A DNA stretch of 64,000 nucleotides, taken from Schistosoma mansoni. Lineage: Eukaryota; Platyhelminthes; Trematoda; Strigeidida; Schistosomatidae. Shown here piece after piece: positions 34,996 to 46,294 of this stretch. Every line of letters starts with the position of its first letter. Within the stretch, counting starts at the first letter, position 1. Below the pieces are notes generated by a model. The model searched no databases. It was not told where the DNA came from and saw only the letters and a program-made list of their open reading frames with translations. The DNA lies in the NCBI RefSeq assembly GCF_000237925.1, contig NC_031495.1:52770746-52834745 (forward strand), given 5' to 3'. Position numbers and translations under genes: made by a program.

Positions 34996-36265
34996 GTTTA
35001 ACTATTGTTTTCCCTAGTTCAATCACATTACCTGTTTGTTTTCTAATTAAAATCTTGAAAACCTTGTTATATAAACCGAATGTCAACTGGCTATATAGAT
35101 AAAATCCAGTAACCTACCAAGTCTTTTGACTCCATAGATCAGGACCTATGGAACAAGAGTTAGCAACCTAAATGACAGGGTTTATTAGGTAAACATACAT
35201 ATTACCAAGTATTTTAAAATAGTCTGTCGTAATTTCTTGATTTTACCATCTTACTTTGCTGATCATCGGAAAGAAAAGTTCAGTTAAGTCAGTTTAAAAC
35301 GACTGAATGCTATTACATACACAATAAAACAAGTCATCGAGTATAGAATTCCCTATAAACAGATTCTGTCAATATTCTTCTTACATAAAAAGAGACTGAA
35401 AATGAACAACCAGTGGAACAAACAGTGTTAGTATTAATACTACTCATTTGCTTGGATAAAAATAAGTAGGTTGTAGACCTCTGATGAAGTGACTATCATT
35501 ATTAGGGATATTTAGTTCAGATGTCATTATATTTCTGAGTTTCATTAGTACTTTAACTTGAACGACTAATTACGGCATAACAATAATAAATTGTAAATTT
35601 GCTGACTAGTCACTTAAAATAAAACTGGAGATTAGTCACTACCCTATCGGTTTTTAATAATTATTTACAAGACAGTTTTTTTTTAGAATGAACTCAAATT
35701 TTATTTATATTCCAATCGTAATCCTAATTATTCCAAAGTCGACTAGAAGTTATTTTGACTAAGTTCTAAGAACTGATCACTGTATAACTCGTAAACTGTT
35801 TGACATTTATGATGAATGAAAAGTTGCAGAGTTGTTGTTCTTTATAAAACTAACACTTGGAAACCAAAACTTCTCACAAATAGAATTAGAAAATTTACCT
35901 GAGAAAATCAAAAGATTTCATCTACTTATCCAATTTACATTGGAAATATTAACAAGTTTTATTTCTTACATGAAATGACGTAATAATTTTTAAAAAAATT
36001 CATTGATTAAAAATTCCTTTGGAATAGACAAATAGTAAAAGTATCTAACTAATCGAATAGATCTTTTAATCTACACTTCTTCAAAAAGAAATCTATACAT
36101 CCGTTAAAAAACATTCTTAAATTAACCTCCTGAAACTATACAGTATTGATGATAAAATTATACAAATCAACAAAATTCTTATACAAATTATTGTATAATT
36201 TAGTGATTTGTATTTAAAATCTTCTTATCATTGAAAATTTTTATATGTATTCATTAATCATGAAT
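34996..36265. other. No feature seen
   Basis: AT-rich intergenic DNA with no recognisable gene or repeat. Confidence 0.55.
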
Positions 36266-36441
36266 CCCTGGGTTCGAAAAACGAGCGCGATCGTGGATGC
36301 GCATTGCTGAGGAGTCCCACAATAGGAAGAAACGCCTGTCCAGTGCTTCCAAGTTTTCCATGGTGGCCTAACTTTAATTGACTCATGAATTCAACTATTA
36401 AATTACCATAATAACCACAAAACCCCTTTCTGATAATGATT
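36266..36441 (+). mobile_element. Hammerhead SINE, truncated in the tRNA-like head
   Basis: Starts at the B box (GGGTTCGAA) and continues through a hammerhead and the 3' tail to CCCCTTTCTGATAATG. Confidence 0.82.
36301..36346 (+). ncRNA. Hammerhead ribozyme, complete core
   Basis: GCATTG (helix I), CTGAGGA, GTCC..GGAA (helix II; the last pair is weakened), GAAA, short helix III, triplet GTC and CAGTGC (helix I partner). Core bases are intact. Confidence 0.72.
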
Positions 36442-36559
36442 TATGAGTTACAAAAATAAGAAAACATATAAACAAAGTTTAAAACTTTGTTAATTGACAC
36501 TATGCATTAATGATATTAAGTGCTAATAATAATATGGTAAGCAATAGTAAATAACGAGG

Positions 36560-36879
36560 TCTGTTGGGAGATATCAACTCACTGAAGACATCGGTGAATG
36601 GTTGCTCAACGTCGTGGATTGGTTGAAGTTAGACATTAACACAGTTGGATGCCGGCCGGCTCAATGGTCTAGTGGTTAAGCGCTCACGCGCGAGATTGAT
36701 AGGTCCTAGGTTCGAATTTCGTGACTGCGGGATCGTGGATGCGCGCTGCTGAGGAGTCCCACAATAGGACGAAACGGCCGTCCAGTGTTTCCAGGTATTC
36801 CATGATGATCTAGCTTCAACTGTCTCATGATTTCAACTATATGAAATTACTAAAATCTCCACAAAACCCCCTTCTAATA
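36560..36879 (+). mobile_element. Hammerhead SINE, near full length
   Basis: The best short-form copy in the window, about 320 bp. In order: 5' segment with ATATCAACTCACTGAAGAC, tRNA-like Pol III promoter (A box TGGTCTAGTGG 36665-36675, B box GGTTCGAATTT 36709-36719), hammerhead ribozyme (36743-36788), conserved tail (CAACTGTCTCATGATTTC) and end AAAACCCCCTTCT. It codes for no protein, so it must use LINE machinery. No clear target duplication is seen. Confidence 0.88.
36743..36788 (+). ncRNA. Hammerhead ribozyme, all core positions intact
   Basis: Helix I GCGCTG with CAGTGT (all six positions pair, two as G-U), core CTGAGGA at 36749-36755, helix II GTCC/GGAC closing a CACAATA loop, GAAA at 36771-36774, helix III CGG/CCG region, cleavage triplet GTC ending at 36782. 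This is the clearest candidate for an active ribozyme among the tRNA-head SINEs. Confidence 0.82.
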
Positions 36880-37805
36880 TATGAATTTAATTAAATTGTA
36901 GTTTTCATTTATTCACAAATTATAATTAGTCTTCTCTTAAAATTATAATTTAATGAATACCAATTATGATGGTGATGATGACATAGATAATTATTATCCC
37001 CTAAAATGACTATTCCTATCATACTTTCTTACAAGAAAAAATTAGTTGAATTAATAAAATAAGGCCTTTTTGTTCCTTCTTTTATTCAAATAAAAATAAT
37101 ATTTGATTTAAAATTATAAAATACGCTTCATTTCTGTACCATGAGATGTAAAGTAACAAATAGAATGAAAGGGGTGAACAAGGTAATCGAAATTTAATTT
37201 ATTTTTCTTTTTTTCCTTCATCATTGCCTTTTGTATTACTTTGTTTGAACTTAATTATATATTTTCTTTATAATGACAAAGATGTCAAAGACCTGTTACG
37301 TAATTTAGGTAAAGTGATAATGTTAAATAAAATAGTAAACTTACTAAATTGTGTCCGTAAGCTTATTTATCAACCTTCTCTTATTATATATGTGCATATG
37401 TGCAAATATTTGTAGATGTGCCGACTGTCTATTTGTATGCTTCATATATCCACTTACTAGTATGTAACATCCCCCCCCCAAAATACTTACAATACTGATG
37501 TAATTATAGTGAAATGACACGTGAGTATTTATTAAAATGACTTTATTTGCTAATATATTCATTATACAACTTATCAGAAGTAATTACCTGTATTATACAA
37601 TCAAATGAATATTACTAATGATAAACAAATAAGATAGTATTAATTTGGAAATAATAAACTCTAAACAGTTTATTATAATCATGTATTTATAAAAGAAAAC
37701 ATTCTATCATCATTATTTGATCAATTATATCTTGAAGAGAAAATCACGTAAAAGAAGAAAGACATCAATTTTACCTCATGCACGATTGTTCGTTGATAAT
37801 GAATC
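36880..37805. other. No feature seen
   Basis: AT-rich intergenic DNA with a C run at about 37471-37480. The open frame at 37224-37415 (plus) is unrecognised. Confidence 0.55.
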
Positions 37806-37880
37806 ATGAGATCATGAGTCAATTGAAGCTAGACCACCATGGAAAACCTGGAAGCATTGGACGGCCGTTTCGTCCTATTG
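37806..37880 (-). mobile_element. Hammerhead SINE, 3' fragment
   Basis: Minus-strand tail and part of the ribozyme (to CAATAGGACGAAACGGCCGT on the minus strand), then unrelated T-rich DNA. Confidence 0.78.
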
Positions 37881-38226
37881 TTTTATTTTTATTCTACAGT
37901 TATTTGAAAATGGTACTTAAATTCGAAAAAAACGACAACAACATAGTTGCAGTATACAAGTGAAAGGTATTGGGCTGGTAACCAGTAGTTCATTGTAGCC
38001 ATTTTACTATATAGTACATTACTTAACCACTTAAAGATTAGTTAGTGTATCACCTCCAACATGGTTAATAACATAATTCATAACTTTTCACTAAATATTC
38101 AGTGAATCCATTGTTAAGTTATTAGTGACCACATAATTCTTGATAAATTAAGCGATATTTTGTACTAAAAAGAAAATGCTACGATTTGTTTTTAGGAGTT
38201 GTAGCATGTTTTACTCTAAACAATAA
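37881..38226. other. No feature seen
   Basis: AT-rich intergenic DNA. Confidence 0.55.
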
Positions 38227-38469
38227 CATTAACACCGTTGGATGCCGGCCGGCTCAGTGATCTAGTGGTTAAGCGCTCGCACGCGAAACTGATAGGTCCT
38301 GGGTTCGAATCTCGTGAGGCGGGATCGTGGATGCACACTGCTGAGGAGTCCCATAATAGGATGAAATGGTCGTACAGTGTTTCCAGGTTTTCCATGGTGG
38401 TCTAGTTTCAATCGATTCATGATCTCAACTATCAAAGTTACTATGATATCCACAAAACCCCTTCTGATT
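38227..38469 (+). mobile_element. Hammerhead SINE
   Basis: A plus-strand copy with tRNA-like head (TGATCTAGTGG, GGTTCGAATCT), hammerhead and tail to CCCCTTCTGAT. It lacks the outer 5' segment. Confidence 0.86.
38335..38380 (+). ncRNA. Hammerhead ribozyme, alternative GTA cleavage triplet
   Basis: Helix I ACACTG/CAGTGT pairs perfectly. Core CTGAGGA, helix II GTCC/GGAT, GAAA and then a triplet read as GTA in place of GTC. NUH triplets can be cleaved, so activity is possible. Confidence 0.65.
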
Positions 38470-38875
38470 TGCATAATTGATTTCTAATTACCATTAAAAA
38501 TGTAATTATTTATATCTGATGAAGTATTTACTTGACTCTGATTTATTTCTTACAGTGAAACCAATTATCAAGATGCATAAAAACCATGTAGAATTATGAT
38601 GTGGAAGAGTATATCCTCTGACACTTACGTACTGTGGTGTAAAACATTTCCTTTACTATATATTGTAAAGACATTATTCATTGTCAATTAACTATACAAA
38701 TTTCTATATGAGAAAGGGTAACAACAGTTTTAACAATTCAGAAATAAACTGTTATTTTGGTCTCCAAGAGACAAGCTGGCAATTTAAAAATAGAATGACC
38801 GATTTTTGTGAGATATAAACAAGTAAAAATGAGAGGTATAAATAGAAGCATTTTTGATTATTCTAAATTTCTGTC
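38470..38875. other. No feature seen
   Basis: AT-rich intergenic DNA. Confidence 0.55.
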
Positions 38876-39155
38876 ATATACAACCTTATCAGTACGAGGA
38901 TTTGTGGAGATTGTAGCATTTTCACAATTGAAATCTTAAGTCGATCTAAGCTATGCTGACTCAGTGATTCAGAGGTTGAGTAGTCACGCGCGAAGCCTAA
39001 GGTCATGGGTCCAAGTTCCGCGTGCAGGATCGTGGGTGAGCACTGCTGGAGAGTCATGTACATAGACGAAACGACCTTCAAGTGCTTCCAGGTTTTCAAT
39101 GGTGGTCTAGCTTAGATCGATTAATGATTTGAACTGTGAAAATATACAGCCTTAT
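38876..39155. mobile_element. Inverted hammerhead SINE pair within one 14-bp duplication
   Basis: The composite insertion at 38890-39141 is flanked by ATATACAACCTTAT (38876-38889) and ATATACAGCCTTAT (39142-39155). The left part (to about 38952) is the 3' tail in minus orientation. The right part is a plus-strand copy from the tRNA-like head through a worn hammerhead to the tail. The junction shares AGCTA, a possible fold-back priming point. Confidence 0.8.
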
Positions 39156-40940
39156 TACTTAGCCTTATTAAATTGAAAAAATTGCAATTGTTGACCAGTT
39201 GAACCCACCTAGTATCAATCAACATAAAACGGATTTAAACTGCACCTCCTAACGCCTTTATTAGGAGAACTACCCATTTATCTTTCCAGAACAAGTTGTT
39301 TCCATGCATCATGCACTCGTTTCAGCATATATACTTTGTTTGAGCAAAAGGTTTGGAAAACGCAACGGTGTTAGTAAATACTTTTGCTATTTTAGTTATC
39401 TAATTGACGTTTCATGCCGTCAGGGAAAGAAGACAACGCATTCTGCCGCAGCTAAATCGTAAAGTTAAGTTGTTTTATATTAAAAATAATCTATATCCAC
39501 GTATATAACGCAGTTTGCTCAGGGACAAACACTCAAGAAAAACTAATAAATGAATCAAGTGATATTTTTTTGTAGTAGCTATCGGGAAATTTTATCAGTA
39601 AAAACTTAAGGATATAGGAAGAAGTCAGAGCTTTTTGGAGCGATTTAAGATACTCTCAAATAGTCGAAAAATCATTATCCAAACCAGTGTTTTCATCTGG
39701 ACACTAATGATTAATGGCTTCTAAAAGACTTGGAGGGAACTGTAACCAAATCAGAAGTTCAACTACACGCGATCTATGTTAGAGTCAAAAATGCAACCGT
39801 CGGACTATTCGGTCAACACACAAACACAGTTACGACAGTCAATTAGAACATTGTATCACCCAGTTCTAGGAAGTTTCATGCTGTTAATTTCTTAGTATTA
39901 ATTAACTGAACTGCATTTGACAAGCTCGCTATTTGATCGTTTAACCTAATGTTTCAAAAGTACTGTATCTGATATTAGATATTTGAGTTAATGAAGATAA
40001 AACATTTCAAGTGAACTTAGCAAATATGAAAGTTGAATTAGCATTAAGAACTAGTCTTGGTAATACTAACTATATTGGAATTTATTTTATACTAGATATG
40101 ACAAGTATAAACACATAGTATTAACGCCCATCAGTAAGATATATCAATTGGCTCATTGTTTGTGGTAGATTCTTTTATCAATAGACTTGGTTAGATATTT
40201 ACGATCATAGCGTTACAATCGTCATGATTTGGTAAAGAATAAGTATACGCTTGAGTTATTAAAAAAAACTGACATTAATTTATTTGACGGACCTACCCAG
40301 GTTCGTCTACAAATTATTCTACCAAGGTTTTAGTAACTCAACTCCTATAGGAATTAATTAAAATTATTTTAGGTAAACATCCAGTTAATGTTGACAGATA
40401 TTAATGAGCACCAAATATGCGGTTGATTGTGATTAACAGTTGAGCAATGAATAAATCCAAAATCTAGCACGGTAAAGAATGATAAATTAACTTCAGCAAA
40501 GATAACATTGAAGGTGCGAAGCCAGAAAAAAATAGTATGGCGCTTTTTATTGTATGAAAGTCTAATGGTGAATAACTTTACAACAGTGAGAATGGTTTCG
40601 AATAATGATAGTGAGGATCTTCAATCACTTTTCTTAATGAAAACATCCAACACAATTACAATTATTCATTTAACAAAACGTGACATTGCAGAATCATGTA
40701 TATCTTAACTATTCTAAGGCTACTGATGAACTCTTCTCTTATTTCAAACAAAACTACTTAATAAAGTTGGCAGAGATTAAACATGTAGCATTTATTTAAT
40801 ATTGTTTGATTGTTAGATGTTTAAAAAAAGCACTCACAAAATTGGTAATACAAACAGCTTGAAAGACTACTTGTATAAATAAAATTATTTATGCTGTTTT
40901 CTTTGCCAACAAGATATTCTGAAAATAATGAAATAATTAA
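39156..40940. other. AT-rich intergenic DNA, no gene
   Basis: About 1.8 kb. The open frame at 40508-40708 (plus) is unrecognised. No repeat family is identified. Confidence 0.55.
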
Positions 40941-41244
40941 GAATAAACAGTGAAACTACAATTTATGGACGACCTTTGAGCAATGCTAAAATGACTATGG
41001 ATTGTCCACATACTTACTACGGACAAATGAGTGTTATATATTATTTTAAGGGATTAGGATCAGGATTTACAGTTAGACGTTAAGGACAGAAATTAAATTT
41101 AATGTTTTCTTTATGAACTAGCATCAGCTATAATGCCAAGGTGGTATTTAGCCAAATGAGTGAATGAATTTCGCGCCAAAATAAAAGATATGCTATCTTA
41201 AAGCTGATTGGTTCGTTCATAAATTATAGTCTCTCCGAATAAAC
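40941..41244. mobile_element. MITE-like DNA element, second copy, 8-bp duplication
   Basis: The element at 40949-41236 (288 bp) lies between GAATAAAC at 40941-40948 and 41237-41244. It is homologous end to end with the copy at 15206-15492 in the same orientation (ATTTATGGACGACCTTTG, TATAATGCCAAG, CTGATTGGTTCGT). Inverted ends: AGTGAAACTACAATTTATGG left, GGAGAGACTATAATTTATGA right (opposite strand). The many differences from the first copy indicate an old family. Confidence 0.88.
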
Positions 41245-42782
41245 TTTTATTTTCGACCCATGGGAGATATAGAAATGAATTATGTAAAACGATGATAAGT
41301 AGACTGGAATGAAAAGTTATAATATAAGATTATATATATATGTAATATCATATTCTATGATGATTAAACTGTAAAGATAATAAGAAATGAATAAATCACA
41401 TTGAAGTAATTCATAAAGCTTTACAGTTATAAGCAATAAAATTTTGATTACATAATTTGTCACATGTTTATCATGTAATTTTCAAAGTAAAATGACTATC
41501 GTTGAAAATTACACAGTGTTATCTAGGAAGTTCGAAAGCTGACACTTCCTAGAATTTATGTTGATTTCCATTTGGAAGTATTCTATATTTAACTTCTGTA
41601 GGTTTATAATCATTTAGAAAAAAAGTGACAACTACTTCAGTTATGTCGGGAGTTATAGCTATACAATATTATAGACTTATTAGAAAAGTGTAGAATGTCT
41701 GTCCAATGTCCACAGCAACATTTTAAAACTCCCGGTTCTGCTTTAGATGATGATACTAAAATTTTACTTTGAATCAATCAATTATTTAGAATTACCATCT
41801 AAAACAAATGAAATTTCTAATACAAAAGTATTGAGACTTTGACTACAACTGACATTTATTAAAACTGTCTAAACAGAAACTTCGATTTCGAAATTTTACA
41901 GAACCCTTTCAGTTAGTGTCATAACCCGATTGACCAAATCTTACTGTATACGATAGTTTTAATGAATCATCAGAGCATCACCTGAGCTTTATCAATAAGG
42001 AACAAACTGTAACTTGTCAAATATTTCTGCATTTGAAATAATGAACTTATGTGCATCGAATCAACGGAACAATAGTACTAATATAAGTCAAAGACTGAGT
42101 TTCAATCGACAACTATTGACCTAATAGGGATTATGAGAAATTCTGAGGATTTGCATACTGAGATCAAACAGCTATTGAATGTTTTCTGGTTTTCACTGAC
42201 TGTTCAACTAACATTAATTCGTGATGTAAACGATGAAGTTCAACGATCTTCACACAGTTCCATGTAATGATAATGCTAAACTGCCAACCATGAAATAGTA
42301 TTAGTAGTATAGACTAAACATTTTCAAAATTATACTAACTGAACTAAAGTACATGATGTCGATGGCTAAGTTCGGAAACTCTTAAATTATCAGTCATATC
42401 CTTTGGTTAGTTGAGCAGGGAAGTGATTATTATTCAAAATTTGTAGCCCAGTTGAAAAAAAGTCGAATAGTTAGTTCAAGAGTTAAGGTTCAAGTTGGCT
42501 TAAAATTACTAATTATATGGGATTGAGTTGACAATTCTAATAGTTTAAATTTATCATTTTGATTACAACTAGTTCCAATAATTCATAAGAAGAATTAATG
42601 AACATTTAAACGTCTGAAAACTTCAGCTTATTTGCAGAGCAGGATGAATCAGTGACATAATAAATTGAAGGCATAAAATCGATACCAATAGCCTTTCAGT
42701 TACAACCAAGTCATCCAAAGATATAGTTGTTCTTTTTTCAGGATATTTTCTAGACAAGGTAAGAACATGGTTTTTTAAGTAA
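41245..42782. other. AT-rich intergenic DNA, no gene
   Basis: No recognisable gene or repeat. Confidence 0.55.
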
Positions 42783-42905
42783 GTTTTAGTTGAGATCATG
42801 AATCGATTGATGTTAGACCATTATTGAAAACCTGAAAGCAGTGGTCGGCTGTTTCGTCAAAACTCAATAATCACCACAACCCTATTCTGACAAGAATGTT
42901 TTAGT
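42783..42905. mobile_element. Short inverted hammerhead SINE pair
   Basis: A minus-strand 3' tail and partial ribozyme (about 42791-42860) is joined to a short plus-strand 3' end (42861-42897, ending CCCTATTCTGAC). The flanks GTTTTAGT at 42783-42790 and 42898-42905 may be a shared target duplication, but 8 bp in AT-rich DNA is weak evidence. Confidence 0.65.
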
Positions 42906-43589
42906 CAAGAAAACAACCTAGGACGTAAATAAAACCATTTACTCAGACTACTTATCAGTAGGCAAGTTTATTATACATACAAAGGCAATCACAAATTTTC
43001 CAAGTGGGGACTTCCACTAATTTTCTGACTTATTTCTTGATATGGATTGTGTTTAGTATGGACAAAAACTTATTATCTGTAACTTATTAACTAGCTAGAG
43101 AATAATAAAACGAAACGTATTCATTTATGGTTTATTTTACGAAAATGAGCCAGAAACCTCCATTCTCATAGTTTTTCATAAATTTCATGAGGTTTGTCCA
43201 GTATTATCATAGTGTACAAGTAATATCAACTTTTTAAAATACAAATACTAAATTGTTCCTAATCGACTTGACTAGTAACAATGTAAATTAGGGAAATAAC
43301 TTGTCGTAATAAGTGTGTAGATGAGGTGCAGAGTAATATTAAAGCATACATGATTCATAGGAAGTGATGCTTAATAAAACTAATATTCATTCATGATAAA
43401 ACTCCAACCCACAGATTTAAAGTTGAAAATTAGCTACGTCCCATCTCTTCAGTCTCTGGAAAATCTGTAATAGTGGTATGGCAGTTTATTTGCTAATATC
43501 ATTTACAAGCGACAAACATTTGTAGTGAAACTTATGGTAAATTCAGTCAACTCATTTGAATATCTTTATCAGTGATTTGGTATTTGTCA
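42906..43589. other. No feature seen
   Basis: AT-rich intergenic DNA. Confidence 0.55.
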
Positions 43590-44070
43590 GCAAGGGATTG
43601 TAGAGATCATTGGAATCACGAACCGACCTAAGACCACCGTTGGAAACTTAGAAGCATTGGATGGCCGTCTCATTCTAGTATATCACTCCCTAGCAGTGCA
43701 CGTCCACGACCCTGAACGCAAAAACCGAACCCAAGACCTTCGGCACCTTTCGTAAACCCTTAATCTCTAGTCCACTGAACTGGGATCCACCAGTATTAAG
43801 GTTTAACCTCAACCAATCCACAACATACCGAGAACATATTTCGTTGTCTTAGACATTAAAACAATTTAACGCCTACTCAATGTCCCTGAAGTTAAACGTC
43901 CGTTAGCGAGACCAAAGGTTTTAGGTTCGATCCTTATGTGTAGGAACGTGAGTGAGCCCTGATGGGGAATCCCACACTAGGACGAGACGACCATCTAATC
44001 CTCCCAAGTTTTCATTGGTGATCTAGCTTGGGTCGGTTCATGATTTCAATGAGATTCAGAATTCATTTGA
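43590..44070. mobile_element. Two hammerhead SINE copies, 3' ends outward
   Basis: 43590-43855 is a minus-strand copy (tail, worn hammerhead, tRNA-like head with complement of AACCGAACCC, 5' segment). About 43880-44070 is a plus-strand copy (GGTTCGATCC, worn hammerhead, tail). Both are old. A common target duplication was not found. Confidence 0.72.
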
Positions 44071-44571
44071 AACATTTATTTCAACTACCTGGTTGCTCAA
44101 TCTAACACTACACACTTTTATTGAAATTTAAGAAAATAAACTGCAATCCCTCAGTCAACTTCTGATCAATAATGGAAAACCAAATAAAATCTGAGTATTA
44201 TTATTTTGGAAACAAGATAAGAATTCATACCGAGGTTGACCAACCTGCAAATGAAACAATTTCATATATACTTTACCCCTTACAATCAGAACAAGTGTAA
44301 ACTAAAGTCAGCTTTGAATTCTCACTTTGTCTTTCTAAACTGTAAAGTTCTGCCGAAAACATTTCCAGCCTGTTTGTTTTGCTATTGTAGAGACAATTTA
44401 TCACAGACATTACCACTAAAAACCAACCAACATGTATAATGTAAAACGAAACTTGTATCTTTGACAAATAATTAGTGTCAGGGTAAAGAAAAGCAAAAAG
44501 ATCAACTCCCAGGAAAATGATGGGGAAAAACAGTAACAACTGGTAACCTTCGAAAATATTCACGACTATCA
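44071..44571. other. No feature seen
   Basis: No recognisable element. The opposed open frames at 44236-44439 (plus) and 44273-44572 (minus) match nothing I know. Confidence 0.5.
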
Positions 44572-44995
44572 TTTATTTATTTGAACACATAGATATTAGT
44601 ACAAGGAGGCACCAGATAAATATGCGCCAGACAAATCTCATTTGATTTGTGTGAGGGCTGCGATACTACCCGGGTGCCCAAACCGAAGCAGGTGGTTTTC
44701 TTAGGGGATCACACCCGGAGCTTTTGACCTAAAGGTCTGATCCACAAGGCAATGGAGCATCGTGAGGAGATGCTGTCCCATGGTAGCCGGTGACCAACGA
44801 TTGATTCATACGCCATTTGTTCCCTCACGATACTGGAGCCCATGTGCACCATTGGTTTGGAATCAGGGTTTTCCAACTCCCCTAGGTGGACTCACCGTGT
44901 CCACCAACCCGGTTAAAACGCCGGATGACTGTTGCCACCAAGCTATACTATCTGACAGAATTCAGCTAACATAGCTCACAACGAAAGTCAGTGCT
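44572..44995 (-). mobile_element. 3' UTR of an RTE-type LINE
   Basis: Minus strand: GC-richer non-coding sequence ending in ATATTTATCTGGTGCCTCCT, TACTAATATCTATGTGTTCA and an (AAAT)n tail at about 44572-44584. Its last 60 or so bases match, with divergence, the 3' end of the LINE at 57366-59686. I recall the upstream part as a common schistosome LINE 3' UTR. The plus-strand frame inside (44762-44974) is treated as a shadow. Confidence 0.65.
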
Positions 44996-45049
44996 TCCGT
45001 AAGTTGATACTATTTTCTGATTTACTTCTACTTCAGATAATACTGGATG

Positions 45050-45262
45050 CTGTACGTTAGCAACGCAGTTGGGTGACTAATACCCATTATTTCTATTAAA
45101 GGATACTTACAATACCACATAATGCTTATACCCTTACTACTCCTACCACTATGGGATTTGAATTGACAACTGCATCTCTGTGCTAATGTGGTATGGCAAC
45201 TCGAACTGATGTACGTACGAAGTTCTATAGTGTGACCGACTGACTAACTTCGTTGTTCTCCA
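45050..45262 (+). mobile_element. Old 3' end of the second LINE family
   Basis: GTGCTAATGTGGTATGGCAA, ACTGATGTACGT and GTGACCGACTGACTAAC match, in the plus orientation, the 3' UTR and (CTGA)n tail of the copy at 54703-56644. Considerable divergence shows age. Confidence 0.6.
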
Positions 45263-46161
45263 GTCTGTTTACGCCTAACTTCATTGTTAACTGTGTAGTA
45301 GTTTATGACAAAGGAGAATTTTTCAGAAGACACTGGTGATCAGAAAAATAGTCTCATATTATTTGTCTAAACAGAAAAACCTCAATTTTACACAACAGAA
45401 AATCGTACGCTACATTTATGACTCATGGCAAACATTCCGGGAGATAATGGGTGAAGATCGTTATTGAGCTCTGCGCAAGCACTACACATTCACAATTAGA
45501 TAGTACAAGTTAGGTTATCCACAATATACCTGAGGATGAAACATTCTGTACCCGATGAGAGCAGTACTGTTTCTGCTTGGGAATAAATGAATGCAACCAA
45601 ACGATTATTCCTAAATGGTAGAAACTATCATAACCGAGCAGAATCACTGAATTGAAAGTGTCCAATTTATACAAGACAACCAATTCCCATAACTTGTGTT
45701 TCCTGACCACACTGATAAAACTAGGAAAGCGAAATTTAACCTAATGTGACAATCATATTCTTCGCATTATTCTGCGCGTGTTTTATAATAACGTTGCGTA
45801 TCTTCCCATTTATATGTTTATTAACTAATCACCAACTATGTGCAATATCAATATATAGACGAGGGTATTTGGTTGAACGACGATGTGAATTTGGGTGACT
45901 TGTTTTAGGAGAGTCAATAAATCTTTATTATACCAGTATTTTGTGCTCTAGGAATTACAGTGGTTCCCATTTTCAAGTATTAGCAGTAGGAACTCGGATA
46001 AAACAGAGCCAATACGTGCATAGAAGAGGCGAAAAAAGGGATAACAAACCCTGGTATTTCGCAATGCAAAAACTGAATAATTTTATATTTTATCTTCACA
46101 TAATACAACAGAAAATACAATACACTGAACAGCTAAGTCAACAAACCATATACAGTTATAA
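45263..46161. other. Intergenic DNA 3' of TGS1
   Basis: No further gene or repeat is recognised. The open frame at 45941-46174 (plus) is unrecognised. Confidence 0.55.
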
Positions 46162-46167
46162 TTTATT
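46162..46167 (-). other. Candidate polyadenylation signal of TGS1
   Basis: AATAAA on the minus strand, 128 bases downstream of the TGS1 stop codon. Confidence 0.45.
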
Positions 46168-46294
46168 CAGTTAAACATCTTATCAACCACACATATGTAT
46201 GGCTAGGAAGAAAGTTCTGATATAAAAGTCATATAAGAAAACCAAATCTTATAAATTACATAAATTATTTACAAAATGCCTTATCAAGACCACA

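Noticed and set aside
36660-36725. tRNA-like sequence with A and B boxes, and similar ones at about 580, 8150, 16000, 28060 and 38250
   Set aside because: Not true tRNA genes: no proper acceptor stem or anticodon arm, and each is followed by a hammerhead and shared SINE tail. They are SINE heads.
44762-44974. Plus-strand open frame of 70 codons
   Set aside because: Lies antisense inside a LINE 3' UTR and shows no domain; treated as a shadow.
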